Of a stretch of 64,000 bases of DNA, positions 8,441 to 17,326 are shown in pieces. A program made the translations under genes and the position numbers. Every line of letters begins with the position of its first letter. Within the stretch, counting starts at the first letter, position 1. Source of the stretch: Litorivita pollutaquae (GTDB lineage Bacteria > Pseudomonadota > Alphaproteobacteria > Rhodobacterales > Rhodobacteraceae). The notes under the pieces are model-generated. The model was not told the DNA's origin. It did no database searches and saw nothing but the letters and a program-made list of their open reading frames with translations. The stretch covers positions 62,001 through 126,000 of the forward strand of contig NZ_KZ826482.1 in the NCBI RefSeq assembly GCF_003205515.1. Reading direction: 5' to 3'.

Positions 8441-9655
8441 ATGATATTCACCACCACCGACGGCCAACGTGATTTGCCACGCTATTTTGCCCGTGTGTTC
8501 GAGGTGGCCGCCCGTATACCCAATGGACGGCTGGATTTTCGACTTCCCGATGGGCGGGTCTTTCGCGCGCAGGGACAAAACCCCGGTCCGGTCGCCGAGG
8601 TTCAGATCCACAACCCCGACACCTTTGCGCGATTGGTCCGAGAGGGTGATTTGGGGTTTTGCGAGGCTTACCTTGATGAATGGTGGTCGAGCCCCGATTT
8701 GCAGGCGTTTCTTGATCTTCTGCACACCGAGAATGATGAACTATATGACGGGTTTCCCGGTATGTTTTTCGTGCGCAGCTATGAGCGAATGCGCCATTGG
8801 ATGAACCGCAACACAAAGGATCAGGCCAAGAAAAACATCGCCGCTCATTACGATTTGGGCAATGATTTTTACGGGATCTGGCTCGACGATACGATGACCT
8901 ATTCCAGCGCCCTGTTCGAGACAGGGCAGGAAAGCCTTGAGGCCGCGCAGATCGCCAAATATGCCTCGATGGTGGATCAGATCGGCGCCAAGGCCGGCGA
9001 TCATTTGCTTGAAATCGGCTGCGGTTGGGGCGGTTTCGCGGAATATGCCGCCAAGGAACGCGGCATACGGGTGACGGGTCTGACCTTGAGTGTCGAGCAA
9101 TTGAATTTTGCCCGCGAACGCATTGAAAAAGCCGGCCTTTCGCATCTGGTCGACTTCAAATTGCAAGACTATCGTGACGAAAAAGCCACTTATGACGGCA
9201 TCGCGTCTATCGAAATGTTCGAGGCCGTGGGCGAGCAATATTGGCCGGTCTATTTCGACACCGTAAAACGGTGTCTCGCCCCCGGATCAAAAGCCACATT
9301 ACAAGTCATCACCGTGCAGGATGCGCGGTTTGAAACATACCGGAAAAACGTTGATTTCATTCAAAAATATATCTTCCCCGGTGGGATGTTGCCGAGCCCG
9401 AAGGCCCTGCGCGCCGAAATTGCCCGCGCCGGGCTCGAGTGCACCAAATCGATCGAATTTGGCCGCAGCTATAGCCTGACCCTGCGGCGCTGGTTCGAGA
9501 CGTTCAACGCCCGTTGGGACGAGATTGCCGCGTTGGGATTTGATGCGCGTTTCAAGCGCATGTGGAATTTCTATCTTACCTCTTGCGCCGGGGCCTTCGA
9601 GGGGGGAAACTGTGATGTAACACAGATAACAATCACGAGGCCGAGCCAAGGATGA
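8441..9655 (+). CDS. cfa: Cyclopropane-fatty-acyl-phospholipid synthase family protein
   Basis: SAM-dependent enzyme acting on double bonds of membrane phospholipid acyl chains. The 404-residue protein has AHYDLGNDFYGIWLDDTMTY (near residues 127-146), the SAM motif LLEIGCGWGGFAEYA (near 186-200) and SIEMFEAVGEQYW (near 250-262). The frame extends upstream, but AGAGGA lies just before the ATG at 8441. It overlaps trgA by 4 nt (ATGA). Cfa-family members can also add methyl groups without ring formation, so the product is not certain. Confidence 0.9.
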   Translation: MIFTTTDGQRDLPRYFARVFEVAARIPNGRLDFRLPDGRVFRAQGQNPGPVAEVQIHNPDTFARLVREGDLGFCEAYLDEWWSSPDLQAFLDLLHTENDELYDGFPGMFFVRSYERMRHWMNRNTKDQAKKNIAAHYDLGNDFYGIWLDDTMTYSSALFETGQESLEAAQIAKYASMVDQIGAKAGDHLLEIGCGWGGFAEYAAKERGIRVTGLTLSVEQLNFARERIEKAGLSHLVDFKLQDYRDEKATYDGIASIEMFEAVGEQYWPVYFDTVKRCLAPGSKATLQVITVQDARFETYRKNVDFIQKYIFPGGMLPSPKALRAEIARAGLECTKSIEFGRSYSLTLRRWFETFNARWDEIAALGFDARFKRMWNFYLTSCAGAFEGGNCDVTQITITRPSQG

Positions 9656-10116
9656 TCCCGACCCATTCCGCCAGTATGCCGACAGGGGCGAAGCTGGTGG
9701 CTGCCCTTTGTTTGGCGGCCCTCGCGTGGATCGTATCCGATGAAGTGCGCATGTTGCTGCCGGACCGCAGCAATTTCGGGTGGTTTAATTTTATCAACGC
9801 CGGTGTCGGTTTGGTGGCTGGATGGTTGATCCTTGGCACGCGGGCAGGGCGCGGGCGTGCCGATGCGATTGGCAACGGGGTCACCGGCGTCTTCATGATG
9901 GTGCTCTGGTCGATTTTCATCCATGCGGGTTATGAAATGTTGCGCCTTGCCATGCGCCGCCGGTTCGACGGGGCGATGGAAGCAATCACCAATATGTTTC
10001 AAATCGCGATTGAATATGCGTTGATCATGGTTGATCCTTTGGTCATCGGCACCCTTGCTGCGGGGGCGATTTTGACCGGATTGCTGACGGAAGCTGTGGC
10101 GGCGCGAGCCAACTGA
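9652..10116 (+). CDS. trgA: TrgA family membrane protein
   Basis: A 154-residue inner-membrane protein with about four hydrophobic segments (near residues 14-32, 44-62, 72-92 and 124-146). The N-terminal MPTGAKLVAALCLAALAWIV is typical of TrgA, described in Rhodobacter sphaeroides as part of a tellurite-resistance locus with trgB and cysK. The same order follows here. The start overlaps the cfa stop by 4 nt. The biochemical role of TrgA is not known. Confidence 0.88.
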   Translation: MIPTHSASMPTGAKLVAALCLAALAWIVSDEVRMLLPDRSNFGWFNFINAGVGLVAGWLILGTRAGRGRADAIGNGVTGVFMMVLWSIFIHAGYEMLRLAMRRRFDGAMEAITNMFQIAIEYALIMVDPLVIGTLAAGAILTGLLTEAVAARAN

Positions 10117-10260
10117 CCCTTTCCCCCAAGTCACGCCGCCGGTGGTCTGCCCGCGTTCACGCGCGGTCGGCCGGAGAGCAGGACGCAGCACAACTGCCGC
10201 AGCCTTACCGACCCATCCCTCGGCCCTGCCGACGCATCTATGCCTATGACCGGAGTCAAT

Positions 10261-11436
10261 ATGGCCGATATCTTTGTCTATGGAACCCTCTGTCACCGCC
10301 CGCTGTTGGCCTGTGTTTTGGGCGTCGAGCCTGCGCATCTGGATGCCGTGATCCGGATCACACCGGCGCTCTTGCCCGGCCACCGCACTTATGACGCGCC
10401 GGATGACGGCAGCTATCCGGTGATTTGCGCAGAAAAGGGCGCAGAGGCGGCGGGTCTGTTGCTGCAAGGGATGGGCAGCGATCATCTGGCGCGGATGGAT
10501 TTTTATGAGCGTGGCTTTGGCTATGCCCTGCGCGGCGCGATGGTTGAAACCGGACGTGCCGCAGCACAGGGCCGCGTGACCCAGCCCGCACAAGTCTATT
10601 TTCCCGATCAAAGCCTTGAAGAGCAAGAGCAGCTGCCGCATGCGCGGCCATGGTCATTGGAGACATGGCGCAAGAGCCACGCCGAACTTGCGATGCGCGC
10701 GGCGGGCGAAGCCATGAGCTATTTCGGGCAGATCACCGCCCAAACACTGGCGGCACGTTTTGGCATGATCCGCACCCGCGCCGCCGCGCGTCTGTTGGCC
10801 CAAACCCCCGCACCAACCCATTTGCGCAGCGATACCGGCGCAGAGGCAGTGATCCGCAACGCCGAAGAGACCAGCCATGCCGGATTCTTTTTGCATCAAA
10901 CCCATCGCTTGCAACTGCCAAAGTTTGACGGCAGTCACAGTGAGCTGCTCGAACGGGAGGTCTTCGTGGTGGGCGATGCGGCGATCCTGTTGCCCTATGA
11001 TCCGCTCCGCGACCGCGTGCTTTTGGTCGAACAATTTCGCATGGGCCCATACGGGCGCGGCGATCCCAAACCGTTCCAATTGGAACCGGTCGCGGGGCGC
11101 ATTGATGGCGGCGAAACACCCGAAGCCGCCGCACGGCGCGAAGCGGTGGAAGAGGCGGGGCTGACCCTCACCGCAATCGAGAAAATCAGCGCGCATTATC
11201 CCAGCCCCGGTTGCTCGACCGAATTTTTCCATCTGTTTCTGGGCCTCTGCGATTTGCCCGATCTGGCCAAAGGGCAGGGCGGGCTTGCCGAGGAGCACGA
11301 GGACATTCGGACCCATGTTCTGTCCTTTGACGCTGCCATGGATCTTGTGTCCTCTGGCGAGGCCAATAACGGGCCGCTGATCCTGATGCTGCTCTGGCTG
11401 GCGGCGGCGCGTCCTCGATTGCGTGCAGGCTTGTGA
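10261..11436 (+). CDS. trgB: TrgB-like gamma-glutamylcyclotransferase-NUDIX fusion
   Basis: A 391-residue two-domain protein. Residues about 1-125 form an AIG2/gamma-glutamylcyclotransferase-like domain (DIFVYGTLCHRPLL, YPVI). Residues about 190-385 are an ADP-ribose pyrophosphatase-type NUDIX hydrolase, with the NUDIX box from GGETPEAAARREAVEEAGL (near residues 284-302) and the LVEQFRMGPY strand before it. An earlier in-frame ATG at 10240 exists; 10261 is chosen because GGAG lies 5 nt upstream. It belongs to the trgAB-cysK tellurite locus. The NUDIX substrate is inferred from the family only. Confidence 0.9.
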   Translation: MADIFVYGTLCHRPLLACVLGVEPAHLDAVIRITPALLPGHRTYDAPDDGSYPVICAEKGAEAAGLLLQGMGSDHLARMDFYERGFGYALRGAMVETGRAAAQGRVTQPAQVYFPDQSLEEQEQLPHARPWSLETWRKSHAELAMRAAGEAMSYFGQITAQTLAARFGMIRTRAAARLLAQTPAPTHLRSDTGAEAVIRNAEETSHAGFFLHQTHRLQLPKFDGSHSELLEREVFVVGDAAILLPYDPLRDRVLLVEQFRMGPYGRGDPKPFQLEPVAGRIDGGETPEAAARREAVEEAGLTLTAIEKISAHYPSPGCSTEFFHLFLGLCDLPDLAKGQGGLAEEHEDIRTHVLSFDAAMDLVSSGEANNGPLILMLLWLAAARPRLRAGL

Positions 11437-11550
11437 AGTTCGCTTGAGTTCGCCCCCAAGGGGGCATACATCTTGAGGCATGAATTTATTGCGCGGCCCA
11501 AATCACGCGGCACGGCAAAAGACCCGAAGTATGACAAGGAGCATCCGCCC

Positions 11551-12582
11551 ATGAACTATGCAAATGATCTGGCCACTGCGGTTGGCAACACCCCGTTGAT
11601 CAAACTGCGCGCGGCCTCCGAAGCGACCGGTTGCACGATTTTGGGTAAGGCTGAATTTCTCAATCCGGGTCAATCGGTTAAAGATCGCGCGGCGCTCTAT
11701 ATCATTCAGGATGCGATCGCGCGCGGGGTTCTCAAACCGGGCGGCACAATTGTCGAAGGCACGGCGGGCAACACCGGTATCGGCCTTGCGTTGGTCGGGG
11801 CCTCGATGGGGTTCAAAACCGTGATCGTCATCCCCGAGACCCAGTCTCAGGAAAAAAAGGACATGTTGGAATTGGCCGGTGCGGAATTGGTCCAAGTGCC
11901 CGCCGCCCCCTATTCCAACCCCAACAACTATGTGCGCTATTCGCAGCGGCTGGCCGAGAAATTGGCGAAAACCGAAGCCAATGGTGCGATCTGGGCCAAC
12001 CAATTCGACAATGTCGCCAACCGCCAAGCCCATATCGAAGGCACCGGCCCCGAGATTTGGGAGCAAACCGGCGGTAAGGTGGACGGTTTTGTCGCGGCGG
12101 TCGGGTCGGGTGGCACCCTGGCCGGTGTCGGCATGGCGCTGCAACCGCATGGCGTGAAAATTGCTTTGGCCGATCCGATGGGGGCGGCCCTCTATAGCTA
12201 TTACACAACTGGCGAATTTGCCTCCTCCGGCAGCTCAATCACCGAAGGCATCGGGCAAGGCCGGATCACTGCCAACCTCGAAGGATTCACCCCCGATTTC
12301 ACCTATCAGGTTCCCGACGAAGAAGCGCTTCCGGTGGTGTTTGACCTGTTGCAGCATGAAGGGCTTTGCCTTGGGGGGTCCTCGGGTATCAATGTCGCCG
12401 GCGCGATCCGTTTGGCGCGTGATCTGGGGCCCGGGCATACCATCGTGACCATTCTGTGCGACTATGGCACACGCTATCAATCCAAGCTGTTCAATCCTGA
12501 ATTTCTCGCCGAAAAAGGCTTGCCGGTGCCGGGCTGGCTCAGCCATGCGCCGCGCTCTATCCCCGGCGTCTTTACTTCGTGA
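11551..12582 (+). CDS. cysK: Cysteine synthase A
   Basis: PLP enzyme making L-cysteine from O-acetylserine and sulfide. The 343-residue form is slightly longer than enteric CysK, at the C-terminus. Seen: TAVGNTPLIKL (near residue 9), the PLP lysine in NPGQSVKDRAA (near 43), EGTAGNTGIGLA (near 73-84) and the phosphate-binding GSGGTLAGVG (near 187-196). AAGGAG lies 9 nt before the ATG; the longer upstream frame has no such site. In R. sphaeroides cysK sits with trgAB in the tellurite locus, as here. Confidence 0.95.
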   Translation: MNYANDLATAVGNTPLIKLRAASEATGCTILGKAEFLNPGQSVKDRAALYIIQDAIARGVLKPGGTIVEGTAGNTGIGLALVGASMGFKTVIVIPETQSQEKKDMLELAGAELVQVPAAPYSNPNNYVRYSQRLAEKLAKTEANGAIWANQFDNVANRQAHIEGTGPEIWEQTGGKVDGFVAAVGSGGTLAGVGMALQPHGVKIALADPMGAALYSYYTTGEFASSGSSITEGIGQGRITANLEGFTPDFTYQVPDEEALPVVFDLLQHEGLCLGGSSGINVAGAIRLARDLGPGHTIVTILCDYGTRYQSKLFNPEFLAEKGLPVPGWLSHAPRSIPGVFTS

Positions 12583-15125
12583 GCCTTTTGATGCACCGCC
12601 GGTTTTCCATTCTAGGCCTTGCCTGTTTTATGCTTTTGATCGGCCCGCTTCATGCGGGCCTTTCGGGTTTTATGCCGGTTGGATCGGGCATGGCACTGGC
12701 GCAGGACACCGCCAGCGAAATTGACTACGACGCCTGGGAAAAGCGCGCCGATGCTGCCGATGAGGTGATCGAAGCCGACAACGCCAATATCGAAGAATTG
12801 GACCAACTGCGGGCCGAGATCGTCGCATGGCGCACACGGTTCTCCGAGGCGCAATCCGGCGGCAGCAATGCCTTGCAAACCGTGCGTGACCAGATCGCGG
12901 CGCTTGGCCCCGCGCCTGCGGAGGGCGAAGAGGAACCCAGCGACATCGCAGCGCAGCGCAAAGCCCTCAAAGAGCGGCTGGCGAAATTGGAAGCGCCGAT
13001 CACTGCGGCCAACCTCGCCTATAGCCGCGCCGACGGGATCATTCGCGGTATTGATCAATTGATCCGCGACCGGCAAACCCGCGCGCTTTTGCAACTCGAA
13101 CCCAGCCCCCTGAACCCCGCGCGTTGGCCCGAGACCGCCACAGCAATATGGAGCGGCTTGACGGAACTGCGGGCGGAGACCGAAGAGAATTGGGCCAGCG
13201 CCCCTCAGCGCGCCAAGCTGCGGGCGAATGCGCCGGTGATTGTGGTGTTGGGGCTGCTGGGGCTATTGCTGATGCTGCGGGGCCGGATTTGGACGGAAGC
13301 GGCGGCGACGCGGGTGCAAGTGGGCGGGGCCACGGCGGCGCGGTGGTTGACCGGATTTGCTCTGTCCTTGGGGCAAGTGTTGCTCCCGCTTATCGGGCTT
13401 GCGGCCCTGACCGAAGCGGCCATGCTGACCGGATTGATCGGACGTAAAGGCGATCAGATCCTCGGCGCGGTTCCGGTCGCGGGATTTGCCTTTTTCGCTG
13501 CGCTTTGGCTTGGCGCGCGCATGTTTCCGCGCAATGAGAAAGTCGATCCGCCGTTGGGCGTGCCTTATGAACGCCGCCGCAGCGGCCGGCTTTATGCGGG
13601 CCTGACGGGGCTGGTCTTGGGGCTGTGGGAATTGGTGCGCCAATTCGCCGAGACCTTCGATTTGCAAGCGGGCACGCGCGGGGTTTTGACCTTGGGTCTG
13701 GTGATTGCCGGGGGTGTGCTGTTGATGCGCTTCGCGCGTATTCTGCGCCGGCCGCCAGAGGACACCGAAACAGAGGACACGGATGAAACCACCGCCGGTT
13801 ACCAAAGCCGGGTGACCGTTTTGATCCGGCGCGTATTGGTCGTGATTGCAGCCTTGGGCATCGTCGCCGCGATGATCGGCTATGCCCGTGTCAGCGAAGC
13901 GATGATATTTCCGGCGCTCTTGTCGCTTCAGGTATTTGCCTTTCTGGCGATCCTGCAAAGGATGTTGTTCGAAACCTATGTTTTGCTCACCGGCAACCGC
14001 GAAAGCGGGCGCGACGGTCTGGTGCCGGTGCTTTCCGCCGCGATGCTGTTTATCCTTTCCTTGCCGGTGTTCGGGTTGATTTGGGGCGCGCGCTGGACCG
14101 ATCTGACCGAGATATGGACACGGTTCACCGAAGGGTTCACCATCGGCAATAGCCGGATCTCACCGTCGGATTTCTTGACCTTTGCCGTGGTGTTCGCCGT
14201 TGGCTACGGGTTGACTCGAGGCCTGCAAAGCACGTTGAAAACGACGGTTTTGCCAAAAACCAAACTCGACGTGGGTGGCCGCAATGCCATGGTCGCAGGG
14301 GTTGGATATCTTGGGATTTTCCTTGCCGCCGTCATCGCCATCACCAGCGCCGGTATCGATTTGTCGAGCCTTGCCATCGTCGCCGGTGCGCTTTCGGTCG
14401 GGATCGGGTTCGGGTTACAAACCATGGTGTCGAATTTTGTCTCCGGCATTATTTTGTTGGCGGAACGTCCGATTTCCGAAGGCGATTGGATTGAGGTCGG
14501 AGGACAGCAGGGCATCGTGCGCGATATTTCCGTGCGGGCCACACGGATCGAGACATTTGACCGGACCGATGTGATCGTGCCGAACGCCGATCTGGTCTCG
14601 GGTACGGTAACCAACTACACGCGCGGCAATACGGTCGGGCGGGTGATTGCACCTGTTGGTGTGGCCTATGGTACGGATACGCGGCGCGTTGAAACCATAT
14701 TGAAAGAGCTTGCAGGCGTGCACCCGATGGTTTTGGCCAACCCCGAACCGCAGGTTCTGTTTGTGGGATTCGGGGCTGACAGCCTCGATTTCGAAGTGCG
14801 TTGTATCTTGCGGGATGTGACGTGGAAATTGGCGGTGTTGTCGGAATTGAACCATGCGATTGCCGCGCGTTTTGCCGAAGAGGAAATCGAAATTCCTTTC
14901 GCACAGCGCGATGTCTGGTTGCGAAATCCCGATGCCCTGCAACCCTCGCAACCGCAAGCACCGACAACCAACACCACCGCAACAGATACGGTGCCCCCCT
15001 CCGCAGCCAGCTCCACCGCACCGGAGGAGACTGCGCCATCAGGCACAATCAATCCTTTGTTGCGCGGCGAGGCGGATACCGACGACAGTGCGACGGATGC
15101 CCCCGATGATGGAGATGACATATGA
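12579..15125 (+). CDS. MscS-family mechanosensitive channel with DUF3772 domain
   Basis: An 848-residue large MscS-type channel. A signal peptide (cut near ALAQDTAS) is followed by a periplasmic helical DUF3772-like region (about residues 50-190), then roughly ten membrane segments. The conserved MscS core includes the pore helix (VVAGALSVGIGFGLQTMVSN, near 601-620), RPISEGDWIEV and the beta-domain RATRIETFDRTDVIVPNADL. The C-terminal 70 residues are low-complexity Thr/Pro/Asp. The GTG start overlaps the cysK stop by 4 nt, and the gene overlaps the next by 4 nt. Gating during hypo-osmotic shock is inferred. Confidence 0.9.
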   Translation: MSLLMHRRFSILGLACFMLLIGPLHAGLSGFMPVGSGMALAQDTASEIDYDAWEKRADAADEVIEADNANIEELDQLRAEIVAWRTRFSEAQSGGSNALQTVRDQIAALGPAPAEGEEEPSDIAAQRKALKERLAKLEAPITAANLAYSRADGIIRGIDQLIRDRQTRALLQLEPSPLNPARWPETATAIWSGLTELRAETEENWASAPQRAKLRANAPVIVVLGLLGLLLMLRGRIWTEAAATRVQVGGATAARWLTGFALSLGQVLLPLIGLAALTEAAMLTGLIGRKGDQILGAVPVAGFAFFAALWLGARMFPRNEKVDPPLGVPYERRRSGRLYAGLTGLVLGLWELVRQFAETFDLQAGTRGVLTLGLVIAGGVLLMRFARILRRPPEDTETEDTDETTAGYQSRVTVLIRRVLVVIAALGIVAAMIGYARVSEAMIFPALLSLQVFAFLAILQRMLFETYVLLTGNRESGRDGLVPVLSAAMLFILSLPVFGLIWGARWTDLTEIWTRFTEGFTIGNSRISPSDFLTFAVVFAVGYGLTRGLQSTLKTTVLPKTKLDVGGRNAMVAGVGYLGIFLAAVIAITSAGIDLSSLAIVAGALSVGIGFGLQTMVSNFVSGIILLAERPISEGDWIEVGGQQGIVRDISVRATRIETFDRTDVIVPNADLVSGTVTNYTRGNTVGRVIAPVGVAYGTDTRRVETILKELAGVHPMVLANPEPQVLFVGFGADSLDFEVRCILRDVTWKLAVLSELNHAIAARFAEEEIEIPFAQRDVWLRNPDALQPSQPQAPTTNTTATDTVPPSAASSTAPEETAPSGTINPLLRGEADTDDSATDAPDDGDDI

Positions 15126-15853
15126 CCGACCTGCTGTTTCGTCACGACCCCTATATGCGCGAGGCCGAAACCATCGTAACCGGCCACACCGACGAGGGCG
15201 GAATCGTGGTTGACGCCAGCCTGTTTTATCCGACAGGCGGCGGCCAACCGGGGGACAGTGGCACGCTCTATTGGCAGGGCGCCAGCGGCCCGTCTTCTAT
15301 CGGGATCGCCACGGCAGTCAAAGGCGCGGACAGGTCGATCGTATTGGTGCCCTCTGAGCCCGCAGCGCTTCCGCCGGTTGGCACGTCTTTGGTGCAGGCG
15401 CTTGATTGGGACCGCCGTCACCGGCACATGCGGGTGCATACGGCCTTGCATCTTTTGTCGGTGGTGATCGCTTTGCCCATCTCCGGTGGACAAATTTCCG
15501 CCGAAAAGGGGCGGCTCGATTTTGACATGCCCGAGGCCCCCGCCAACCGAGAAGCCATCGAAGAGGCGTTGAATGTCTTGGTCGAGGAGGATCTTCCGGT
15601 CACCGAGGATTGGATCAGCGATGAGGAACTGCGTGCCAATCCCGCCTTGGTCAAAACCATGTCGGTGATGCCGCCGATGGGCGCGGGGCAGGTGCGGTTG
15701 ATCCGTATCGGTTCGGGCGAGAGCCAGATCGATGTGCAACCCTGCGGCGGCACCCATGTTGCGCGCTTGGGAGAGATCGGCCGGTTGCGCCTTGGCAAGA
15801 TCGAGAAGAAGGGGGCGCAAAACCGCCGGGTTTACCTGCATCTGGACAGTTAA
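15122..15853 (+). CDS. Alanyl-tRNA editing protein, AlaX type
   Basis: Free-standing trans-editing domain that hydrolyses mischarged Ser- or Gly-tRNA(Ala). The 243 residues carry the zinc ligands of the AlaRS editing domain, HTALH (near residue 104) and CGGTH (near 204), and the FYPTGGGQPGDSG block (near 36-48). A C-terminal LGKIEKKGAQNRRV segment completes the domain. It has no aminoacylation domain. The ATG overlaps the mscS stop by 4 nt. Confidence 0.92.
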   Translation: MTDLLFRHDPYMREAETIVTGHTDEGGIVVDASLFYPTGGGQPGDSGTLYWQGASGPSSIGIATAVKGADRSIVLVPSEPAALPPVGTSLVQALDWDRRHRHMRVHTALHLLSVVIALPISGGQISAEKGRLDFDMPEAPANREAIEEALNVLVEEDLPVTEDWISDEELRANPALVKTMSVMPPMGAGQVRLIRIGSGESQIDVQPCGGTHVARLGEIGRLRLGKIEKKGAQNRRVYLHLDS

Positions 15854-15979
15854 TCCCGCCTTCCGGCACGGGCAATCCCGCCGGTTGGCTCGGGCGGTTT
15901 GCGCCGCGCGCATCCCTCTAAAAAAACGCGATATTCGCCCTTGCGCAGGTCCGCAAAAAGAGGCTACACACCGCCCACC

Positions 15980-16069
15980 GGAGCGGTGGCCGAGTGGTCG
16001 AAGGCGCACGCCTGGAAAGTGTGTAGGCGGGAGACCGTCTCCAGGGTTCGAATCCCTGTCGCTCCGCCA
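15980..16069 (+). tRNA. tRNA-Ser (anticodon GGA)
   Basis: A 90-base class II tRNA with a long variable arm. The acceptor stem pairs GGAGCGG with the 3' CCGCTCC side (written GCTCCGCCA), the anticodon loop is CTGGAAA (anticodon GGA), the T-loop is GGTTCGAATCC, and the CCA is encoded. Confidence 0.97.
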
Positions 16070-16272
16070 GACCCCCAGAAATGTAAGACCCGGACGGCCG
16101 GCATGTCTGTGTTGCGCCGCGCATCTTTGATCGTTTCGGTTGCGCGGTCACCTGTCTTTTCTCGCCCGGCGCACGCCACCACCGTGAAAACCGCCAAAGC
16201 CATCCATGCTCTTCCCTCTGCGGTCGCTCTGTGGTTCAAACGAGATCGCGCATGAAGCATGAGGGAGAGAGC

Positions 16273-17076
16273 ATGTTCACGATCCAGAGCCGTAGCCTAG
16301 AAAATATCAACGTCGAGATGGAAGAGGACGGCATTGCCCGTGTCACGCTCGCCCGTCCGGCAAAACGCAATGCGTTGGATGCGCAGACGATCGAAGAATT
16401 GATCGCGCTGTTTGTCGAATTGCCAAAACTTGGCACCCGCGCTGTGGTGCTTTTGGCGCAGGGCGATCATTTTTGCGCCGGTCTGGATCTGGTCGAACAT
16501 TTCGAAGAGGACCGTAGCCCCGCCGATTTCATGCATGTCTGTCTGCGCTGGCACGAGGCCTTTAACAAAATCGAATACAGCGGCATTCCGGTGATTGCGG
16601 CGCTCAAGGGCGCGGTTGTCGGCGGCGGGTTGGAATTGGCCTCTTCGGTGCATATCCGAGTGGCCGACAACAGCACCTATTTCGCCTTGCCCGAGGGGCA
16701 GCGCGGATTGTTCACCGGCGGCGGTGCGACCATTCGTGTGGCCGGATTGGTCGGCAAGGCGCGTATGGTTGATATGATGCTGTCCGGCCGTGTGTATCAA
16801 GGCGACGAGGCCGTGAATGTGGGCCTGTGCCAGTATCTCGTTGAGGACAGCGAAGCCAAAGCCATGGAGTTGGCCCGCGCGGCGGTGCAAAACCCGCCTT
16901 TGTCGAATTTTGCCATCTGTTCGGCGATTTCGCACATCGGAAATATGTCCGCTTTGGATGCGTCCTATGCCGAATCCGTGGTGGCAGGGATCGTCAATAC
17001 ACAGCCGGCATCGCGTGGGCGGCTCGAAGCCTTTGCCAATAAAACGGCCGCACGGGTCCGTCCGAACGCCAAATAG
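16273..17076 (+). CDS. Crotonase/enoyl-CoA hydratase family protein
   Basis: A 267-residue crotonase-fold enzyme. The oxyanion-hole block is [10 protein letters not shown] (near 67-76). Both catalytic acid/base glutamates of hydratases are present: Glu121 in GGGLELAS and Glu141 in LPEGQRG. Roseobacter DmdD, the methylthioacryloyl-CoA hydratase of DMSP demethylation, has a similar length and glutamate placement as I recall it, but no dmd gene is adjacent, so a general enoyl-CoA hydratase role is equally possible. The start follows GAGGGAGAG; an upstream in-frame start is rejected. Confidence 0.82.
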   Translation: MFTIQSRSLENINVEMEEDGIARVTLARPAKRNALDAQTIEELIALFVELPKLGTRAVVLLAQGDHFCAGLDLVEHFEEDRSPADFMHVCLRWHEAFNKIEYSGIPVIAALKGAVVGGGLELASSVHIRVADNSTYFALPEGQRGLFTGGGATIRVAGLVGKARMVDMMLSGRVYQGDEAVNVGLCQYLVEDSEAKAMELARAAVQNPPLSNFAICSAISHIGNMSALDASYAESVVAGIVNTQPASRGRLEAFANKTAARVRPNAK

Positions 17077-17169
17077 GCCGGCGGCTTCGCGCCTGTGGCG
17101 GGTGTGATGCAAAAAATATAGGCAGACAGAGCCTCATCCTTAGAACATTGATTTCCATCACGAAATCAT

Positions 17170-17205
17170 GATATGGCGCGCCCCGGGCGCGCCATATCGA
17201 TTTTG
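17170..17205 (+). terminator. Strong palindromic hairpin after the crotonase gene
   Basis: Two 14-nt arms (GATATGGCGCGCCC and its complement) separated by a single C, followed by GATTTTG. It lies about 95 nt past the stop codon. It reads as a terminator, though with only one spacer base it could also extrude as a cruciform or bind a dimeric protein. Confidence 0.65.
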
Positions 17206-17234
17206 TCACGCGTAATTAGTTGATCCTTTCAAAA

Positions 17235-17250
17235 TTTACCATTTGATAAA
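17235..17250 (+). promoter_or_regulatory. RutR-type operator candidate upstream of preT
   Basis: TTTACCA-TT-TGATAAA, an imperfect dyad 76 nt before the preT start. The left half is the same TTTACCA found at the two other sites in this cluster. A further isolated half-site TTTACCA lies at 17270-17276. It fits the E. coli RutR consensus TTGACCA-NN-TGGTCAA less well than the other two copies. Confidence 0.55.
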
Positions 17251-17326
17251 AAAATGACCTGTGGCACAGTTTACCAACGCGCCGGAACGCCCGTACGCCA
17301 GATAAACGCCAGCCATAGGAGCCAGC

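Noticed and set aside
14666-16009. 447-codon minus-strand frame opposite the AlaX gene and tRNA-Ser
   Set aside because: Runs through a tRNA gene and mirrors an editing domain with intact zinc ligands; shadow.
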